Shown: positions 42,717 to 51,479, numbered from the stretch's first letter. The stretch: DNA of 64,000 bases from Mycobacterium sp. E787 (GCF_001668725.1 NZ_LZKL01000050.1:101796-165795); one strand, 5' to 3'. Notes: generated by a model from the sequence alone, not told the origin. Program-made: numbers and translations.

Positions 42717-43367
42717 GTGGTCGCACAAATTACCGAGGGTACCGCTTTCGACAAGCGCGGTAGGCCCTTTCGGCGGCGCAATCCCCGGCCCGCCATCGTG
42801 GTGCTCGCGCTCCTGGTGGTGGCCACCGGCGTGGTGTGGACGATGGCCCTGACGCGGCCGGCCAAGGTGCACGAGGCCGTGCTGTGCAACCCGCCGCCGC
42901 AGCCGGCCGGGTCGACGGCACCCCAGCTCGGCGAGCAGGTGTCGCGCAGCGCCATGGCCGACGTCACGCCCGCCAAACTCGCCGACACCAAGGTCCGGGT
43001 CCTCAACGCCAGCGGCCGCGGCGGCCAGGCCGGCGACGTCGCGGGCGCCATGAAGGACCTCGGCTTCGCGCAGCCCACCGCCGCCAACGACCCCGTCTAC
43101 GCCGGCACCAGGCTGAACTGCCAGGGTCAGATCCGCTTCGGCACGGCCGGGCAGGCCACCGCGGCCGCCGTCTGGCTGGTGGCGCCGTGCACCGAGTTGT
43201 TCAACGACAACCGCGCCGACGATTCCGTCGACCTGGCCCTCGGCACGGAGTTCACCGCGCTGGCCCACAACGACGACGTCGACGCGGTGCTGGCCAGCCT
43301 CAAGCCCGGCGCCACCGAGCCGACTGATCCCACCCTGCTGCAAAAGATCCACGCCAGCAGCTGCTGA
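42717..43367 (+). CDS. cei: Envelope integrity protein Cei
   Basis: A 216-residue membrane-anchored protein, ortholog of Rv2700 (cei). One N-terminal transmembrane helix (PAIVVLALLVVATGVVWTMA, residues about 25-45) leads to a periplasmic LytR_C-like domain: TKVRVLNASGRGGQAGDVAG, MKDLGFAQPTAANDPVYAGT and SVDLALGTEFTALAHNDDVD, with Cys pairs probably in disulfides. In M. tuberculosis loss of Cei weakens the cell envelope and virulence. GTG start. It is convergent with suhB, 5 bp apart. Confidence 0.93.
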   Translation: MVAQITEGTAFDKRGRPFRRRNPRPAIVVLALLVVATGVVWTMALTRPAKVHEAVLCNPPPQPAGSTAPQLGEQVSRSAMADVTPAKLADTKVRVLNASGRGGQAGDVAGAMKDLGFAQPTAANDPVYAGTRLNCQGQIRFGTAGQATAAAVWLVAPCTELFNDNRADDSVDLALGTEFTALAHNDDVDAVLASLKPGATEPTDPTLLQKIHASSC

Positions 43368-43372
43368 GGCGC

Positions 43373-44275
43373 TCAGTCCGGCAGCGGCTCGAGGCCGTCG
43401 AAGCGGTCCAGGGCCGCCAGCAGCTCGTCGGCGATCCCGGGCGCGGCGGCCACCACCAACCCGGCGCTGCCCGACGGGCCGTCCGGCTCGGTCACCAACA
43501 CGCGGGCCCCGGCCTCGGACGCGATCAGCGCACCCGCGGCGCGGTCCCAGACCTGCAGCCCGTGCTCGTAGAAGGCGTCCAGCCGGCCGGCCGCGACCAT
43601 GCACAGGTCCAGCGCCGCGGAACCGATGCGACGGACGTCGCGCACCACCGGCAGCAGCTGCGCCACCAACGCCGCCTGGCTCGCGCGGCGGCGACGCGAG
43701 TAGCCAAAGCCGGTGCCCAGCAACGCCATCGACAAATCGTCGACCGCGGCGCACCGCAGCGATTCGGTCCCCCGCTCGTCGATGACGTGCGCGCCGAGCC
43801 CGGCCGCGGCCGAGTACACCCGGCCGGCGACGACGTCGGCGACCGCCCCCGCCACCGACACGCCGTCGATCTGGGCGCCCACCGACACCGCGTAGGCCGG
43901 GATGCCGTAGACGAAATTCACCGTGCCGTCGATGGGATCGAGCACCCAGGTGACCGCCCCGGCGGGACCGTTCGCGCCGTCGGCGGGCCCACCGCCCTCC
44001 TCGCCGAGTATCGGGTCACCGGGCCGCAGCTCGGCCAGCCGATCGCGCAGCAGCCGCTCGGTCTCGGTGTCGACCACGGTCACCGGATCGGTGGGGGTGG
44101 TCTTCGACCGCACGGCGCCGCTGCCCGCCGCGGACAAGCTCGCGGCCCGGCCGCCGAACACCTCGGCGCGGCGGCGCCGCACGAATTCTGCGGCCTCGGC
44201 GGCCAACTCTTCGGCCACCGAACGCAGCTGCGCGGGCTCGGCCTGCTTTTCGGGGGGGCGCGTCACGTAGTCCAT
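43373..44275 (-). CDS. suhB: Inositol-1-monophosphatase family protein SuhB
   Basis: A 300-residue inositol-monophosphatase-fold enzyme, ortholog of Rv2701c. Metal-binding motifs are present: Glu in ILGEEGGGPADG, TWVLDPIDGTVNFVYGIPAY (the DPIDGT signature) and LQVWDRAAGALIASEAGARV (the WDxxAG signature), with lithium-sensitive, Mg-dependent phosphatase chemistry expected. Myo-inositol production feeds phosphatidylinositol mannosides and mycothiol. Met at 44275 gives MDYVTRPPEKQAEPAQLRSV. It diverges from ppgK. Confidence 0.94.
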   Translation of the reverse strand: MDYVTRPPEKQAEPAQLRSVAEELAAEAAEFVRRRRAEVFGGRAASLSAAGSGAVRSKTTPTDPVTVVDTETERLLRDRLAELRPGDPILGEEGGGPADGANGPAGAVTWVLDPIDGTVNFVYGIPAYAVSVGAQIDGVSVAGAVADVVAGRVYSAAAGLGAHVIDERGTESLRCAAVDDLSMALLGTGFGYSRRRRASQAALVAQLLPVVRDVRRIGSAALDLCMVAAGRLDAFYEHGLQVWDRAAGALIASEAGARVLVTEPDGPSGSAGLVVAAAPGIADELLAALDRFDGLEPLPD

Positions 44276-44370
44276 CGCAGCACAGCCGCCACCGCCGCGC
44301 AGACCCGCCAACCGGCGCGGCCGCCCGGGCTAAGGTGGGCGGACAGGCCAATTCTCGCCGAGGAGTCTCG

Positions 44371-45177
44371 ATGACCAGCACCGACTCGACCACGGACACG
44401 CCACCCACAACGCTCACCGGCAAGCCGCAACGGCGCGGGTTCGGCATCGACGTCGGCGGCAGCGGCATCAAGGGCGGAATCGTCGACATGGACACCGGGC
44501 TGTTGATCGGCGAACGGATCAAGCTGTTGACCCCGCAGCCGGCGACGCCGTCGGCCGTCGCCAAGACCATCGCCGAGGTGGTCCACGGGTTCGGCTGGAC
44601 CGGCCCCCTGGGGGTGACCTATCCCGGCGTCGTCACCCACGGCGTCGTGCAGACCGCCGCCAACGTCGACAAGGCCTGGATCGGGACCAACGCGCGCGAC
44701 GTCATCAGCGCCGAACTGGACGGCCAGGAGGTCGTGATCCTCAACGACGCCGACGCGGCCGGGCTCGCCGAGGAACACTACGGCGCGGGCAGGAACCAGT
44801 CGGGCCTGGTGGTGCTGCTGACGTTCGGCACCGGGATCGGCTCGGCGGTCATCCACAACGGGACGCTGATCCCCAACACCGAGTTCGGGCATCTCGAAGT
44901 GGGTGGCAAAGAGGCCGAGCAGCGGGCGGCGTCGTCGGTCAAGGAGCGCAACGGCTGGAGCTACGAAAAGTGGGCCACGCAGGTCACCCGGGTGCTGGTG
45001 GCCATCGAGAACGCGATCTGGCCGGACCTGTTCATCGCGGGCGGTGGCATCAGCCGCAAGGCCGACAAGTGGCTGCCGCTGCTGCAGAACCGCACCCCGG
45101 TGGTGGCCGCCGCGCTGCAGAACACCGCGGGCATCGTGGGCGCGGCGATGGCGGCCACTTCGGATGTGACTCACTGA
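44371..45177 (+). CDS. ppgK: Polyphosphate glucokinase
   Basis: A 268-residue ROK-type kinase, ortholog of Rv2702. The N-terminal phosphate motif is GFGIDVGGSGIKGGIVDMDT, the middle GPLGVTYPGVVTHGVVQTAA and the C-terminal FGTGIGSAVIHNGTLIPNTE with the GHLEVGG segment typical of this group. It phosphorylates glucose with polyphosphate, and with ATP less well. Met at 44371 has GAGGAG about 8 bp upstream. It precedes sigA in the same direction with a 179-bp gap that holds the sigA promoter region. Confidence 0.94.
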   Translation: MTSTDSTTDTPPTTLTGKPQRRGFGIDVGGSGIKGGIVDMDTGLLIGERIKLLTPQPATPSAVAKTIAEVVHGFGWTGPLGVTYPGVVTHGVVQTAANVDKAWIGTNARDVISAELDGQEVVILNDADAAGLAEEHYGAGRNQSGLVVLLTFGTGIGSAVIHNGTLIPNTEFGHLEVGGKEAEQRAASSVKERNGWSYEKWATQVTRVLVAIENAIWPDLFIAGGGISRKADKWLPLLQNRTPVVAAALQNTAGIVGAAMAATSDVTH

Positions 45178-45215
45178 ATTTTGGCCGGTAGGCGGGTACA
45201 AGCGGCCGCTGTCGT

Positions 45216-45221
45216 TACAAT
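45216..45221 (+). promoter_or_regulatory. Possible -10 box of sigA
   Basis: TACAAT lies about 135 bp before the sigA GTG, in the gap after ppgK. It fits a sigma-A -10 hexamer; the -35 position (about 45193-45198, CGGGTA) is weak, as is common in mycobacteria. Other start sites in the 179-bp region are possible. Confidence 0.4.
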
Positions 45222-45356
45222 GGTGCTCGGCGACCGCCCAGAACAAAGCGTGCAACCACACGCACGCCGATATCAACGCCGACATTCGACATAGCAGACA
45301 CTTTCGGTTTCCCATGCCCATACCCACCGAAAGTGCGTCCAAACGAAGGGGTGTAA

Positions 45357-46922
45357 GTGGCAGCGAGCAAGGCAAGTGCGGCAACCGACGAGCCGGTGAA
45401 ACGCACCGCCACGAAGTCTCCGTCGTCCCCCGCTAAGCGATCGGCAGCGAAGGCCGCCAACGGCGCCGCCCCGGCGAAACGGGCCACCAAGACTGCGCCG
45501 CGGGCCACCAAGCCCACCAAGGGGCACGAGGCTTCGGCTCCCGGCGCGGCCGGCGAGGCCCCGAAGAAGACCCGCTCCGCCGCCAAGGCGGCCGCCAAGG
45601 CGCCGTCCGCCCGCGGCGCGAAGGCCGCCGCCAAAGCCGCTCCCGACGAGGCCGACGCCAACCTGGAGGTCCTCGACACCGACGGAGCGGTCGAGGATCT
45701 CGACGCCGAACCCGACCTCGACGGTGAGCCCGTCGAAGATCTCGACATCGACGCCGAGGACCTCAACCTCGACGACCTGGAAGAAGACGTCGCCGCCGAA
45801 GGCGAGGACCCCGAACTCGAGGCGGCCGAAGACGGCGAGGACGACGCGGCCGCGGCGCCCGCCGCCAAGACCGCCAAGGCCGCCGAAGAGGACGAGGATA
45901 TCGCCGAGCCCTCCGAAAAGGACAAGGCGTCGGGCGATTTCGTCTGGGACGAGGACGAATCCGAGGCGCTGCGGCAGGCCCGCAAGGACGCGGAACTCAC
46001 CGCGTCCGCGGACTCCGTTCGCGCGTACCTCAAGCAGATCGGCAAGGTCGCGCTGCTCAACGCCGAGGAAGAGGTCGAGCTCGCGAAGCGGATCGAAGCC
46101 GGCCTGTACGCCACCCAGCTGATGACCGAGCACGCCGAGCGCGGCGACAAGCTGCCCGCCGCCCAGCGCCGCGACATGATGTGGATCTGCCGCGACGGCG
46201 ACCGCGCCAAGAACCATCTGTTGGAAGCCAACCTGCGCCTGGTGGTTTCGCTGGCCAAGCGCTACACGGGCCGCGGCATGGCGTTCCTCGACCTGATCCA
46301 GGAGGGCAACCTCGGCCTGATCCGGGCGGTCGAGAAGTTCGACTACACAAAGGGATACAAGTTCTCCACCTACGCCACCTGGTGGATCCGTCAGGCCATC
46401 ACGAGGGCCATGGCCGACCAGGCGCGCACCATCCGCATCCCGGTGCACATGGTCGAGGTGATCAACAAGCTGGGCCGCATCCAGCGCGAGCTGCTTCAGG
46501 ATCTGGGCCGCGAGCCCACGCCCGAGGAGCTGGCCAAGGAGATGGACATCACGCCCGAGAAGGTGCTCGAGATCCAGCAATACGCGCGCGAGCCCATCTC
46601 CCTGGACCAGACCATCGGCGACGAGGGCGACAGCCAGCTCGGCGACTTCATCGAGGACAGCGAAGCGGTGGTGGCCGTCGACGCGGTGTCGTTCACCCTG
46701 CTGCAGGACCAGCTGCAGTCCGTGCTGGAGACGCTGTCTGAGCGCGAAGCCGGCGTCGTACGGCTGCGCTTCGGCCTCACCGACGGCCAGCCCCGCACCC
46801 TCGACGAGATCGGGCAGGTTTACGGCGTGACCCGCGAGCGCATCCGCCAGATCGAATCCAAGACGATGTCGAAGCTGCGCCACCCCAGCCGTTCGCAGGT
46901 GTTGCGCGACTACCTCGACTGA
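45357..46922 (+). CDS. sigA: Primary sigma factor SigA
   Basis: A 521-residue group 1 sigma factor, ortholog of Rv2703. Residues about 1-195 are the mycobacterial extension: Lys/Ala-rich ([20 protein letters not shown]), then strongly acidic. From [20 protein letters not shown] come regions 1.2 to 4.2: region 2 with [20 protein letters not shown] and [20 protein letters not shown], region 3 [20 protein letters not shown], and region 4 with [20 protein letters not shown]. It serves housekeeping promoters. GTG start. Its last 20 bp (46903-46922, ending with the TGA) recur at 47725-47744. Confidence 0.98.
   Translation: MAASKASAATDEPVKRTATKSPSSPAKRSAAKAANGAAPAKRATKTAPRATKPTKGHEASAPGAAGEAPKKTRSAAKAAAKAPSARGAKAAAKAAPDEADANLEVLDTDGAVEDLDAEPDLDGEPVEDLDIDAEDLNLDDLEEDVAAEGEDPELEAAEDGEDDAAAAPAAKTAKAAEEDEDIAEPSEKDKASGDFVWDEDESEALRQARKDAELTASADSVRAYLKQIGKVALLNAEEEVELAKRIEAGLYATQLMTEHAERGDKLPAAQRRDMMWICRDGDRAKNHLLEANLRLVVSLAKRYTGRGMAFLDLIQEGNLGLIRAVEKFDYTKGYKFSTYATWWIRQAITRAMADQARTIRIPVHMVEVINKLGRIQRELLQDLGREPTPEELAKEMDITPEKVLEIQQYAREPISLDQTIGDEGDSQLGDFIEDSEAVVAVDAVSFTLLQDQLQSVLETLSEREAGVVRLRFGLTDGQPRTLDEIGQVYGVTRERIRQIESKTMSKLRHPSRSQVLRDYLD
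46903..46922. repeat. 20-bp direct repeat, copy 1 (sigA 3' end)
   Basis: TGCGCGACTACCTCGACTGA, encoding the last six codons of SigA with its stop, is identical to 47725-47744. The copies are 822 bp apart and bracket the cutinase gene. The bases just outside differ (T/G before, G/C after), so the identity is exactly 20 bp. Confidence 0.9.
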
Positions 46923-46953
46923 GTGACACTCCGGTTGACTACGCCGACCAGAC

Positions 46954-47604
46954 GTGAGTTCCCGCCAGATTGCTCGATTCCTTGGTGCCGCAGTCCTAAC
47001 CACGGCATCTGTCAGCATTCCTTCCGCCGCAACCGCAGCCCCATGCCCCGACATAGAGGTGGTCTTCGCCCGCGGCAGCGATCAGCAGCCTGGCGTTGGC
47101 TGGGAAGGGCAGGGATTTGTCGATTCGCTGCAGCCGCAGGTCGGCGGGAGGTCCGTCGGGGTGTATCCGGTCAATTACCCCGCGCGGGGCAATGATTTGG
47201 CCAACTCCGCCTCCGCCGGCGCCATAGATGCGCGCACCCATGTCGAGTACATGGCGGCGAACTGTCCGAACACCAAGATGGTGCTCGGTGGATATTCGCT
47301 GGGCGCGGTCGTGATCGATCTCATCACCGCAGCCGGTGTGCCGCCTCAGGGCTTCATCCCCGCGCCGATGCCGCCGGAGGTCGCTGACCACGTTGCCGCG
47401 GTCGCCCTCTTCGGAAATCCGTGGGTCAAATCGCCGGGGGCGCCGCTGGCCGACAACAGCCCGCTGTATGGGGCTAAGACCATCGACTTGTGCAATCCTG
47501 GGGATCCGATTTGCTCCGACGGACGGAATACGTCGGCGCACAATCACTATGTGCAGTCCGGGATGGTCGATCAGGCCGCGACCTTCGCCGCAAGCCGGCT
47601 CTAG
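46954..47604 (+). CDS. Cutinase-family secreted esterase
   Basis: A 216-residue exported enzyme of the cutinase-like (Culp) family. GTG at 46954 starts the signal peptide MSSRQIARFLGAAVLTTASV with AAPC after the cleavage region. The catalytic triad is intact: Ser115 in GGYSLGAVV, Asp184 in PGDPIC, His196 in SAHNHYV, with Cys pairs for the family disulfides. Mycobacterial cutinases hydrolyse esters and lipids at the cell surface. It lies between sigA and the SnoaL-like gene where M. tuberculosis has none, inside a 20-bp direct repeat. Its third codon positions look less GC-rich than the flanks, which suggests transfer. Confidence 0.93.
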   Translation: MSSRQIARFLGAAVLTTASVSIPSAATAAPCPDIEVVFARGSDQQPGVGWEGQGFVDSLQPQVGGRSVGVYPVNYPARGNDLANSASAGAIDARTHVEYMAANCPNTKMVLGGYSLGAVVIDLITAAGVPPQGFIPAPMPPEVADHVAAVALFGNPWVKSPGAPLADNSPLYGAKTIDLCNPGDPICSDGRNTSAHNHYVQSGMVDQAATFAASRL

Positions 47605-47720
47605 CCGAACGCGGACCGGCTCCATTCGCGCTGCGCGAATAACGGCCGCCGATCCCACACCGGCATCGGCGGAAACACCCATCGACGCCTACGCGTTCAC
47701 AATCTCCCCACGAAGAACAC

Positions 47721-48137
47721 CTAGTGCGCGACTACCTCGACTGACCCGCTGGGGTCGTAGTACAGCTCCTGGCGGGCGATCCGGCCGTCGCGATAGCGGT
47801 AGATCACCACGTACGTCGAGCGCAGGCGTTGCCCACCGTGGGCCCAGTCGAATTGGACGCGCACGAACGCCGCGTCCGCACCGGGTGTGATGGCGTATTC
47901 CGCCGCTTCGTAGCGGATTTGGGCGCAGTCCGCGATGGTGAGCGCGATGAACTCGAGCGCGCGCTCGACGCCGTCGATGCGGACAGGCCAATCGAACAGC
48001 CGCGCCGTCGGGCTCACGTACACCACGTCGGGCTGATAGAGGTGCCGCGCGACCGCCGGGTCGCCGGCCGCGAAAGCCCTCGCGAAGCACGCCTCCTGCG
48101 CTACGAGCGCGTCCTGCGAGATGCCGCGCGCCGTCAT
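47721..48137 (-). CDS. SnoaL/NTF2-like protein
   Basis: A 138-residue NTF2-like (SnoaL) protein starting MTARGISQDALVAQEACFAR. The cone-shaped fold is suggested by AFAAGDPAVARHLYQPDVVY, WPVRIDGVERALEFIALTIA and STYVVIYRYRDGRIARQELY. The family includes enzymes and binding proteins of many kinds, so no reaction is assigned. Its ATG overlaps the stop of the lipoprotein gene upstream by 4 bp, so both form one operon. Its C-terminus (SVEVVAH) is encoded by the 20-bp repeat copy, so it may have been altered when the cutinase segment arrived. Confidence 0.85.
   Translation of the reverse strand: MTARGISQDALVAQEACFARAFAAGDPAVARHLYQPDVVYVSPTARLFDWPVRIDGVERALEFIALTIADCAQIRYEAAEYAITPGADAAFVRVQFDWAHGGQRLRSTYVVIYRYRDGRIARQELYYDPSGSVEVVAH
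47725..47744. repeat. 20-bp direct repeat, copy 2
   Basis: Identical to sigA 46903-46922. Here it lies inside the 3' end of the SnoaL-like gene on the other strand, where it encodes the residues before its stop codon (47721-47723). The pair marks the borders of a segment holding the cutinase gene. Confidence 0.9.
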
Positions 48138-48616
48138 CGGAGCGCCCCGAGCACCTGGACGGTCGCGCCGGAGGAACATACCCGGTCGTGGACCTCGACG
48201 GCGGCGGCGAGCATCCCTTTTGGGACGTCGAACGCGCACGTGACGCGAGCCTGCTTGCCGGGATTGATTTCGATCGTGTCTTCGCCGCCGCCGGCGGTCA
48301 CGGCGTCGTCGTAGGTCTTGCCCGCCAGGTCGTTGAGCTCTTCGTTCTGGCAATACATGGCTCGCAGCTCGTCGCCGATGTTGCGGACAGTGATGTCGAC
48401 GAGCACGAAAGCGCCTTGCGCGGTGTGGATTCCGATGCCTGGTGTGCCGACGTTGACCCGGTGCACGGTGAACGCGAACTTCCCATCGCGGACCTCATGG
48501 TTCAACGAGACGGTCGGAAACGAACCTTCTGCCGGGCTGTGACAGCCGGTCACCGCGGTCGTCACCGCCAGTACAGCGACAGCGCGCGAGGGCACGGGTG
48601 CGGGTGTTTTGCCCAC
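48134..48616 (-). CDS. DUF4352-type lipoprotein
   Basis: A 160-residue lipoprotein. Signal MGKTPAPVPSRAVAVLAVTT ends in lipobox AVTGC at about residue 25. The mature part looks like the DUF4352 immunoglobulin-like fold: KFAFTVHRVNVGTPG, GAFVLVDITVRNIGDELRAM and KQARVTCAFDVPKGMLAAAV, with Cys in AMYCQNEE, VTCAFD and RVCSS. Such proteins are surface-exposed and often virulence- or stress-associated, with unknown ligands. It heads the two-gene operon with the SnoaL-like gene and diverges from the RidA gene. Confidence 0.85.
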   Translation of the reverse strand: MGKTPAPVPSRAVAVLAVTTAVTGCHSPAEGSFPTVSLNHEVRDGKFAFTVHRVNVGTPGIGIHTAQGAFVLVDITVRNIGDELRAMYCQNEELNDLAGKTYDDAVTAGGGEDTIEINPGKQARVTCAFDVPKGMLAAAVEVHDRVCSSGATVQVLGALR

Positions 48617-48699
48617 AGAGCACTCCTACCACCGCCGGCTTCCCGCCACAATGGTTGCCGGGCAAGTGAAGTCGTGCGCTGCGGTCGTACTATGATCCC

Positions 48700-49116
48700 A
48701 TGCCGGCAAACCGCACTCTGATCTCCTCCGGCTCCGACTTCGAGTCGGCGGTCGGTTATTCGCGTGCGGTGCGGATCGGCCCGCACGTGGCGGTGGCCGG
48801 AACGACCGGCGCCGGACCCGCCGGCGATATCGCCGCGCAGACGCGAGATGCGTTGCGGCGCATCGACATCGCGCTTCAGCAGGCCGGCGCGGCGCTCACC
48901 GACGTGGTGCGCACCCGCATGTACGTGACCGACATCTCCCGCTGGCGTGAGGTCGCCGCGGTGCACGCGCAGGTCTTCGGCGGCATACGGCCGGTGGCGA
49001 CCATGGTGGAGGTTTCCGCACTGATCGCGCCCGAGTTGCTGGTGGAGATCGAGGTCGACGCCTACGTGGCGGAACCCGGCTCCGGAGGAAACACGCCATC
49101 GGGACCCGGCGGATAG
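48700..49116 (+). CDS. RidA/YjgF-family protein (Rv2704-like)
   Basis: A 138-residue Rid family protein. The fold signature is at RIGPHVAVAGTTGAGPAGDI, DVVRTRMYVTDISRWREVAA and GIRPVATMVEVSALIAPELL, where the conserved Arg that binds the imine/enamine carboxylate is in the last segment. RidA proteins hydrolyse reactive enamine or imine intermediates. In M. tuberculosis Rv2704 follows sigA directly; here three genes intervene. The last 55 bp overlap the 3' end of the DUF952 gene on the other strand. Confidence 0.9.
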   Translation: MPANRTLISSGSDFESAVGYSRAVRIGPHVAVAGTTGAGPAGDIAAQTRDALRRIDIALQQAGAALTDVVRTRMYVTDISRWREVAAVHAQVFGGIRPVATMVEVSALIAPELLVEIEVDAYVAEPGSGGNTPSGPGG

Positions 49117-49424
49117 GCGGTGACGTCGATCACAGCGTCGGCCGGCAGCGGGCCGTACAGATGCGGGAACAGCATCGAGTCCGGATCCGTTGCCACTCCG
49201 GGTTCCCAGCGCACGGGCGAGTCCAGTCGGGCCGGATCGATGTGCAACAGGACCAGATCGTCGCGGCCCCGGTAGAGCCGGTTGGCCGGCAGGTGCACCT
49301 GCTCGGGCGTCGACAGATGGATGAATCCGGCGCCGGCGTCCGGGTGAATTCCGCCGCGATCACGGGCGCGGGACCACTCCTGGCGGCCGCACAGGTGCAC
49401 CAAAAGGCCGGGGGTGAGGGCCAC
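49062..49424 (-). CDS. DUF952 family protein (Rv2705c-like)
   Basis: A 120-residue protein (GTG at 49424 or, 9 bp earlier, 49433). DUF952 signatures include the acidic-His segment GAGFIHLSTPEQVHLPANRL, followed by RDDLVLLHIDPARLDSPVRW and LFPHLYGPLPADAVIDVTAY. The fold resembles a glutathione-S-transferase-like or ADP-ribosyl-type barrel, but no activity is established. It is convergent with and overlaps the RidA gene. Confidence 0.85.
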   Translation of the reverse strand: MALTPGLLVHLCGRQEWSRARDRGGIHPDAGAGFIHLSTPEQVHLPANRLYRGRDDLVLLHIDPARLDSPVRWEPGVATDPDSMLFPHLYGPLPADAVIDVTAYPPGPDGVFPPEPGSAT

Positions 49425-49556
49425 AGCGCTCACCTTAAACGGGCACGTCGGCAAAACCGCGGTGGCTCGTGAGAAACGACACACCCGATAACGATCGGGG
49501 AACAAGGCGAAAACGCCATACGTCTGAGACAGTGAATGTACGAGAACGGAGAAGCC

Positions 49557-49742
49557 ATGAATGCAACTCTGACCAGTCCCGAGCTGACCAGAGCGGACCG
49601 CTGCGATCGTTGCGGCGCCGCGGCTCGAGTCCGCGCCAAGCTGCCTTCTGGGCTTGAGCTTCTCTTCTGCCAGCACCACGCAAACCAGCACGAGGCCAAG
49701 CTGGCCGAGCAGGACGCCGTGCTGGAGGTCAGCGCGAGCTAG
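49557..49742 (+). CDS. Small zinc protein, DUF7455-type
   Basis: A 61-residue protein starting MNATLTSPELTRADRCDRCG, with GGAGAA about 7 bp before the ATG. Two CxxC/CxxH elements (RCDRCG and FCQHHANQHE) suggest one zinc site; the intervening ARVRAKLPSGLELLF is a small beta hairpin. Such short proteins are conserved across Actinobacteria next to the sigA-sigB block. Function unknown; the size and Cys/His set suggest nucleic-acid or protein contact. In M. tuberculosis the annotated Rv2706c lies at this position on the opposite strand, so the plus-strand gene may be overlooked there. Confidence 0.85.
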   Translation: MNATLTSPELTRADRCDRCGAAARVRAKLPSGLELLFCQHHANQHEAKLAEQDAVLEVSAS

Positions 49743-49807
49743 TCCCGCGGAACTCACCCATCGGCAATGTGGGCGGTGCGGGCAGCCATCGGTAATGCTG
49801 GACGGGT

Positions 49808-50770
49808 ATGAGCGATCAGGTCGCAAAGCCGTCCCGCCACCACATCTGGCGAATCAGTCTGAGGACCCTGGCTAAAAGCTGGGACGACTCGATTTTCTCC
49901 GAGTCGGCGCAGGCCGGATTCTGGTCGGCGCTGTCCCTGCCGCCGCTGCTGCTGGGGCTGTTGGGGACCCTGGCCTACGTGGCGCCGCTGTTCGGGCCGG
50001 ACATGTTGCCCACCATCGAACATCGGGTGATCTCGACGGCGCACAGCGTGTTCTCCCCCAGCGTGGTCAACGAGATCATCGAGCCGAGCATCCGGGATAT
50101 CGCCAACAACGCCCGCGGAGAGGTGGTTTCGCTGGGTTTTCTGATCTCGCTGTGGGCGGGGTCATCGGCGATCTCGGCGTTCGTCGATTCCGTCGTCGAG
50201 GCGCACGACCAGACGCCGTTGCGGCATCCCGTGCGCCAGCGGCTGTTCGCGCTGTTCCTGTACGTGGTCGGGTTGCTGGTGGTGGTGGTGACCGCCCCGC
50301 TGGTGGTGCTGGGCCCGCGCAAGATCTCCGAACACATCCCCGTCGGCCTCGCCAACGTGCTGCGTTACGGGTACTACCCGGCGCTGATCCTGGGCCTGAT
50401 GGTGGGGGTGATGATCCTGTACCGGGTGTCGCTGCCCGTGCCGCTGCCGTCGCATCGCCTGATCTTCGGCGCGGTCCTGGCCACGGCGGTCTTCGTGATC
50501 GCCACCCTGGGCCTGCGGATCTACCTGAGGTGGATCACCAGCACCGGCTACACCTATGGCGCGCTGTCCACGCCCATCGCGTTCCTGTTGTTCGCCTTTT
50601 TCGGCGGTTTCGCGATCATGATCGGCGCCGAGCTCAATGCCGCCATCCAGGAGGAGTTCCCGGCACCGAAGACGCACGCCCACCGGCTGCGCAACTGGGT
50701 GCTGGCGCGGACGCGGGGCCGCAAGCAGACGGTCGAATCGCCGCCGAGCGGCGTGATCAGTCCCTCTTGA
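49808..50770 (+). CDS. YihY/BrkB-family inner membrane protein (Rv2707-like)
   Basis: A 320-residue integral membrane protein with six transmembrane helices of the YihY/virulence factor BrkB family: SAQAGFWSALSLPPLLLGLL, GFLISLWAGSSAISAFVDSV, LFLYVVGLLVVVVTAPLVVL, YYPALILGLMVGVMILYRVS and SRLG-like loops, ending AFFGGFAIMIGAELNAAIQE. Once mis-assigned as RNase BN, the family is now regarded as a transporter or envelope protein without proven substrate. Its 3' end overlaps the DUF3039 gene by 14 bp. Confidence 0.9.
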   Translation: MSDQVAKPSRHHIWRISLRTLAKSWDDSIFSESAQAGFWSALSLPPLLLGLLGTLAYVAPLFGPDMLPTIEHRVISTAHSVFSPSVVNEIIEPSIRDIANNARGEVVSLGFLISLWAGSSAISAFVDSVVEAHDQTPLRHPVRQRLFALFLYVVGLLVVVVTAPLVVLGPRKISEHIPVGLANVLRYGYYPALILGLMVGVMILYRVSLPVPLPSHRLIFGAVLATAVFVIATLGLRIYLRWITSTGYTYGALSTPIAFLLFAFFGGFAIMIGAELNAAIQEEFPAPKTHAHRLRNWVLARTRGRKQTVESPPSGVISPS

Positions 50771-50996
50771 GCCGCTCGTAGATCCGCTTGCAGTCCGGGC
50801 ACACCGGCGAGCCCGGTTTCGCCGCCCGGGTGACCGGAAACACCTCGCCGCACAGCGCCACCACATGGCTGCCCATGACCGCACTCTCGGCGATCTTGTC
50901 CTTCTTCACGTAATGGAAGTACTTCGGGGTATCGCTGCCGGTCCCGTCGTCGACGCGTTCGTCGGTTTCGGTGCGTTCGATCGTCTGGGTACGCAT
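50757..50996 (-). CDS. DUF3039 protein (Rv2708c-like)
   Basis: A 79-residue protein beginning MRTQTIERTETDERVDDGTG. Its second half, KYFHYVKKDKIAESAVMGSH with VVALCGEVFPVTRAAKPGSP and CPDCKRIYERLKRD, is the DUF3039 domain with a likely zinc site formed by one Cys and the CPDC pair. Actinobacterial, function unknown. It is convergent with the YihY gene, and divergent from the DUF3099 gene with about 60 bp between starts. Confidence 0.9.
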   Translation of the reverse strand: MRTQTIERTETDERVDDGTGSDTPKYFHYVKKDKIAESAVMGSHVVALCGEVFPVTRAAKPGSPVCPDCKRIYERLKRD

Positions 50997-51059
50997 GCCT
51001 CACATTGTGCCTCCTGACTCGCCATTACCGGAACGGATCTGTTGTGGGAGAGTGGAGGT

Positions 51060-51479
51060 ATGAAGCACGGCGAACAGCTAGGCTTCGACGGCTTTGACGA
51101 CACCGGCCGCCCGGTCCTGATCACCACCGCCGCCCCCTCGTACGAGGAGGAGCATCGCGCGCGGGTGCGTAAGTACCTGACGCTGATGGCGTTTCGGATT
51201 CCGGCGCTGATCCTGGCGGCCGTCGCGTACGGCGCCTGGCACAACGGTCTGATCTCCCTGGCGATCGTCGCGGTCTCGGTGCCCTTGCCCTGGATGGCGG
51301 TGCTGATCGCCAACGACCGGCCGCCTCGCCGCTCCGACGAACCGCGGCGCTTCGACGAGGCCCGCCGGCGGACTCCCCTGTTCCCCCGCGCCGAACAGCG
51401 GGCGCTCGAACCGCGGCGGGCGCCCGGCACGCAAGCTCACACGCCGACCTGGGAGCAGCACGACCCCGGTTCCCGGTAA
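51060..51479 (+). CDS. DUF3099 membrane protein (Rv2709-like)
   Basis: A 139-residue protein. DUF3099 signature: PVLITTAAPSYEEEHRARVR, then two transmembrane helices (MAFRIPALILAAVAYGAW, LISLAIVAVSVPLPWMAVLI) and a basic cytoplasmic tail rich in Arg and Pro (ANDRPPRRSDEPRRFDEARR). Actinobacterial family, function unknown. It lies just upstream of sigB in the same direction; the two are separated by 149 bp holding the sigB promoter. Confidence 0.88.
   Translation: MKHGEQLGFDGFDDTGRPVLITTAAPSYEEEHRARVRKYLTLMAFRIPALILAAVAYGAWHNGLISLAIVAVSVPLPWMAVLIANDRPPRRSDEPRRFDEARRRTPLFPRAEQRALEPRRAPGTQAHTPTWEQHDPGSR

Noticed and set aside
45273..47054. 593-codon minus-strand frame opposite sigA
   Set aside because: Mirror of sigA with valine/glycine/leucine-rich shadow composition; sigA is certain.
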